A stretch of DNA of 64,000 bases, taken from NCBI GenBank assembly GCA_000380225.1, contig KB904821.1, positions 218,483 through 282,482 of the forward strand. Reading direction: 5' to 3'. The notes beneath the pieces were generated by a model. The model made no database searches. It was given only the letters and a program-made list of their open reading frames with translations, and was not told where the DNA came from. The translations under genes were made by a program, and so were the position numbers. Positions 61,925 to 64,000 of this stretch are shown here, piece by piece (within the stretch, counting starts at the first letter, position 1; each line of letters starts with the position of its first letter). This DNA is from a filamentous cyanobacterium ESFC-1. GTDB taxonomy: Bacteria; Cyanobacteriota; Cyanobacteriia; Cyanobacteriales; Spirulinaceae.

Positions 61925-63238
61925 ATGGTAAACCCAAAACGCGGACTGGTTCTCGGCGCAACAGCATTAGTTTTAACAACTGCGGCGGTCGCTGGAGCAG
62001 GTCTTCTTTCTCAAAGTCAAGCTTTGATGGGCGACAGCCCCAAAGAATTAGTAGACGAAGTTTGGCAAATTATTAACCGTCAGTATGTAGACGCAACCTT
62101 TAACGGTGAGGATTGGCGGTCGATTCGTTCGGAATATCTAGACCGCACCTACAGCGACAAAGAAGAAGCTTACGGTGCCATTCGGGAAATGTTAGAGCGC
62201 TTAGAAGACCCCTACACGCGCTTTATGAATCCCGATGAGTTCCAAAGTATGCAAATTGATACCTCTGGGGAATTAACCGGGGTTGGGATTCAAATTGCTA
62301 AAGATGAAGAAACCGACCGTCTCATTGTGGTTTCTCCCATCGAAGACAGTCCGGCGTTTGAAGCGGGGATTTTGGCCAAAGACATCATCATGGAAATTGA
62401 TGGCCTCGATACCGAAGGGATGGATGTCAACGACGCGGTGAAGTTGATTCGCGGTGAAGAAGGAACTGAAGTGACCCTCACCATCAAACGGGGTTCCCAG
62501 GAAATTGATTACCCGATTAGTCGGGCCCGCATTGAAATTCATCCGGTACGCGCTCGACTTGAAAGTAGCCCGATTGGCCCGGTGGGTTTTATTCGCCTCA
62601 ACCAGTTTAGTGCTAACGCCGCAGGGGAAATGCGCGAAGCCATCGAAGATTTTGAAAACCAAAATGTCGAGGGTTATATCCTCGATTTACGCTCGAATCC
62701 TGGCGGTTTGTTGTATTCGAGCATCGAGATTGCGCGGATGTGGATGGATAATGGCAAAATCGTGTCTACGGTGAATCGTCGCGGGACAGTAGACGAGGAA
62801 GCGGCTAATAATCGCGCTTTGACGGATAAGCCTTTGGTGATTTTAGTCGATGGCGGTTCAGCCAGTGCGAGTGAAATTCTTTCGGGCGCACTCCAAGATA
62901 ATGACCGCGCCGTTTTGGTGGGAACGAAAACCTTTGGGAAAGGCTTAGTACAGTCAGTCCGGGGCTTAGGAGATGGTTCGGGTTTAGCGGTTACGATCGC
63001 GAAATACCTGACTCCAAGCGGTCGCGATATTAATGAAGAAGGGATTCCGCCGGATGTGGTTTTAGAACTTTCCGAAGAAGAACGGAAGGAATTACAACGC
63101 GATCGCACCCGTCTGGGTACTCCTGACGATCCTCAATATGTCAAAGCGTTAGATATCCTCACCCAAGAAGTCCGCGTTCGTCAAGGTGAAATGCCGGATG
63201 TCCAGGTGAATGCTATCCCAGAAGCCAGTCCGAATTAA
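61925..63238 (+). CDS. ctp: Carboxyl-terminal processing protease (S41)
   Basis: This 437-aa C-terminal processing peptidase has an N-terminal export segment (LVLGATALVLTTAAVAGAGL), a PDZ domain (residues 115-205: GVGIQIAKDEETDRL, DIIMEIDGLDTEGM), then the S41 catalytic core. VDGGSASASEILSGAL holds the Ser and GTKTFGKGLVQS the Lys. DIN-EGIPPDV follows near the end. In cyanobacteria CtpA matures the D1 protein of photosystem II and two further Ctps process other lumenal or periplasmic proteins. This one is nearest to the CtpB/C type by its lack of a long N-terminal extension, but the exact paralogue is not assigned. Confidence 0.93.
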   Translation: MVNPKRGLVLGATALVLTTAAVAGAGLLSQSQALMGDSPKELVDEVWQIINRQYVDATFNGEDWRSIRSEYLDRTYSDKEEAYGAIREMLERLEDPYTRFMNPDEFQSMQIDTSGELTGVGIQIAKDEETDRLIVVSPIEDSPAFEAGILAKDIIMEIDGLDTEGMDVNDAVKLIRGEEGTEVTLTIKRGSQEIDYPISRARIEIHPVRARLESSPIGPVGFIRLNQFSANAAGEMREAIEDFENQNVEGYILDLRSNPGGLLYSSIEIARMWMDNGKIVSTVNRRGTVDEEAANNRALTDKPLVILVDGGSASASEILSGALQDNDRAVLVGTKTFGKGLVQSVRGLGDGSGLAVTIAKYLTPSGRDINEEGIPPDVVLELSEEERKELQRDRTRLGTPDDPQYVKALDILTQEVRVRQGEMPDVQVNAIPEASPN

Positions 63239-63420
63239 CGCGGTTGGCATTTACCCGCCCTAATTAATCCCACTCGACGGGCGATCGCGTCCGGTTGAGA
63301 AGCAAACGGCCCCCAGTGTTCTACATTGGGGGCTTGTTTTGGATCGAATATTTCCTCGGAAACAATTTCACATTGTCCCCCTTCTTGCTTGACAATATAC
63401 CAGTTTTGCGTGTTTTCCAT
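63235..63420 (-). CDS. Small conserved hypothetical protein
   Basis: This 61-aa soluble protein starts MENTQNWYIVKQEGGQCEIV and ends HWGPFASQPDAIARRVGLIRAGKC. It has the regular strand-helix pattern of a small folded domain with a WGPFxSxxEAIARRVGLIRAGKCxP-type end, which I recall in cyanobacterial hypothetical proteins. Function unknown. It is convergent with ctp with a 4-bp TTAA stop overlap. Confidence 0.65.
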   Translation of the reverse strand: MENTQNWYIVKQEGGQCEIVSEEIFDPKQAPNVEHWGPFASQPDAIARRVGLIRAGKCQPR

Positions 63421-63648
63421 TATTTAAACTAGGGGTGATTGATTGATAACTATTTCAGTAGTGGCGTGATACCTAATCCGCAAAGGACGAAGGACTAATG
63501 ACCAAAGACTAACAACAAAATTTTAATTTTTTTGAAGGCTTATTGCAACAGATTTCCAACTAGCCGTTATACTGAAAAGCAAGATCGGCGAGATATTCTT
63601 AACAAGAACATAAGAAAACACAACATTTTCTTAACCGAATCACAAATT

Positions 63649-63656
63649 AGGAGGAA
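63649..63656 (+). promoter_or_regulatory. Ribosome binding site of the terminal gene
   Basis: TTAGGAGGAAATTATTATG has AGGAGG 7 bases before the ATG at 63663. It is the strongest Shine-Dalgarno in the window and fixes the start of the truncated gene. Confidence 0.8.
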
Positions 63657-63662
63657 ATTATT

Positions 63663-64000
63663 ATGTCTAAGTCTACCTTTAAATTACACGGTCAGTTGCT
63701 TGCTTTTGTCATTAGAGACGGCTACAAAGTCAAATACCTGCGAGTTGCAGTCGAGAACAAAGAACTCTGGGTCAAACTGCCGAAAAAAGTGCGTAAAGCC
63801 CTCGATCCTCGTTTGACCCCAGGCTGCTATCTCAAGATTAAAGGCATTCAGAAGCTCCAGAAGACGGGTAAAACTGACTTCACGGCAAAATCCGTTAAAC
63901 TGGTCAACGCCACCCCTTCAGAGCGACCTCAAGCAACTCCTAGACGGGACAAAGCCCAAGCTAGGATATTGGTTTGCGGAAAATCCGCTTGTCGTAAGCG
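63663..64000 (+). CDS. 2Fe-2S ferredoxin-domain protein (N-terminal part, runs off the window)
   Basis: The frame from 63663 is open to the window edge (112 codons seen). The N-terminal region MSKSTFKLHGQLLAFVIRDG, YKVKYLRVAVENKELWVKLP and CYLKIKGIQKLQKTGKTDF forms an OB-fold-like domain. A linker follows (ATPSERPQATPRRDKAQA), then ILVCGKSACRKR. This last piece is the beginning of a thioredoxin-like (2Fe-2S) ferredoxin domain with its first cysteine pair. The layout fits a cyanobacterial family I recall. The rest, with the other cluster cysteines, lies beyond 64000. Confidence 0.8.
   Translation, partial: MSKSTFKLHGQLLAFVIRDGYKVKYLRVAVENKELWVKLPKKVRKALDPRLTPGCYLKIKGIQKLQKTGKTDFTAKSVKLVNATPSERPQATPRRDKAQARILVCGKSACRK

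Overview
The window is cyanobacterial chromosome. Evidence seen directly: the palindrome GCGATCGC (HIP1) is scattered through most genes, psaM (photosystem I subunit XII) lies at 20303-20401, the tmRNA carries the cyanobacterial-type tag ANNIVPFARKAAPVAA, and there are homologues of CRR7, the SphS/PhoU phosphate sensor and several cyanobacterium-restricted small proteins. The abundance of heptanucleotide tandem repeats (TTGGTTA/TTGGTTG and CCAATAA) suggests a filamentous lineage, but the species cannot be named from this.

Layout. 1-5.8 kb: surE, DUF3727 protein, mltG, YqeG-type HAD phosphatase, proB, then a convergent RodZ-like HTH protein. 5.9-13.8 kb, all on the minus strand: a Ca-binding-repeat/DUF4114 surface protein, a TIGR03032 protein, ssrA (tmRNA) with promoter and terminator, a GT4 glycosyltransferase, an MFS permease and recO. 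14.2-20.4 kb: deoC, a solitary tnpB with its right-end hairpin, a secreted pentapeptide-repeat protein, a MetF-like reductase, an FMN reductase, a Uma2 nuclease, a small membrane/coiled-coil protein and psaM. 20.7-28.3 kb: ispD, a GT9/HAD sugar pair, ndk, terC, a stand-alone M41-like membrane protease, fructosamine kinase and an M16 peptidase. 28.5-36.4 kb: hemW, a UbiB-family kinase, selO, crr7 and an Lhr-like helicase. 36.3-47.0 kb: three consecutive class III adenylate cyclases with different sensory modules. 47.3-55.0 kb: a glutamine amidotransferase, the pyruvate dehydrogenase E2, a J-domain protein, phoU and sphS, and envelope proteins. 55.5-64 kb: an ABC exporter, a VOC protein, a GPH symporter, a phosphoribosyltransferase, a C-terminal processing protease and the start of a 2Fe-2S ferredoxin-domain protein.

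Most genes are ordinary housekeeping genes. The unusual content is (i) the cyclase cluster, whose last gene overlaps the tail of a compositionally different helicase by 67 bp, and (ii) a dense set of dispersed repeats filling nearly every long intergenic gap. These include a previously unnamed element of about 135-150 bp in four copies, composite arrays with a 26-bp period that are free of stop codons in all three frames of one strand, terminator-like AACCCCGGTTT hairpins, and CTGATNACTGA-type tracts. The tracts run right up to genes and in several cases supply their start or stop codons. No CRISPR array, prophage, rRNA or tRNA was recognised.
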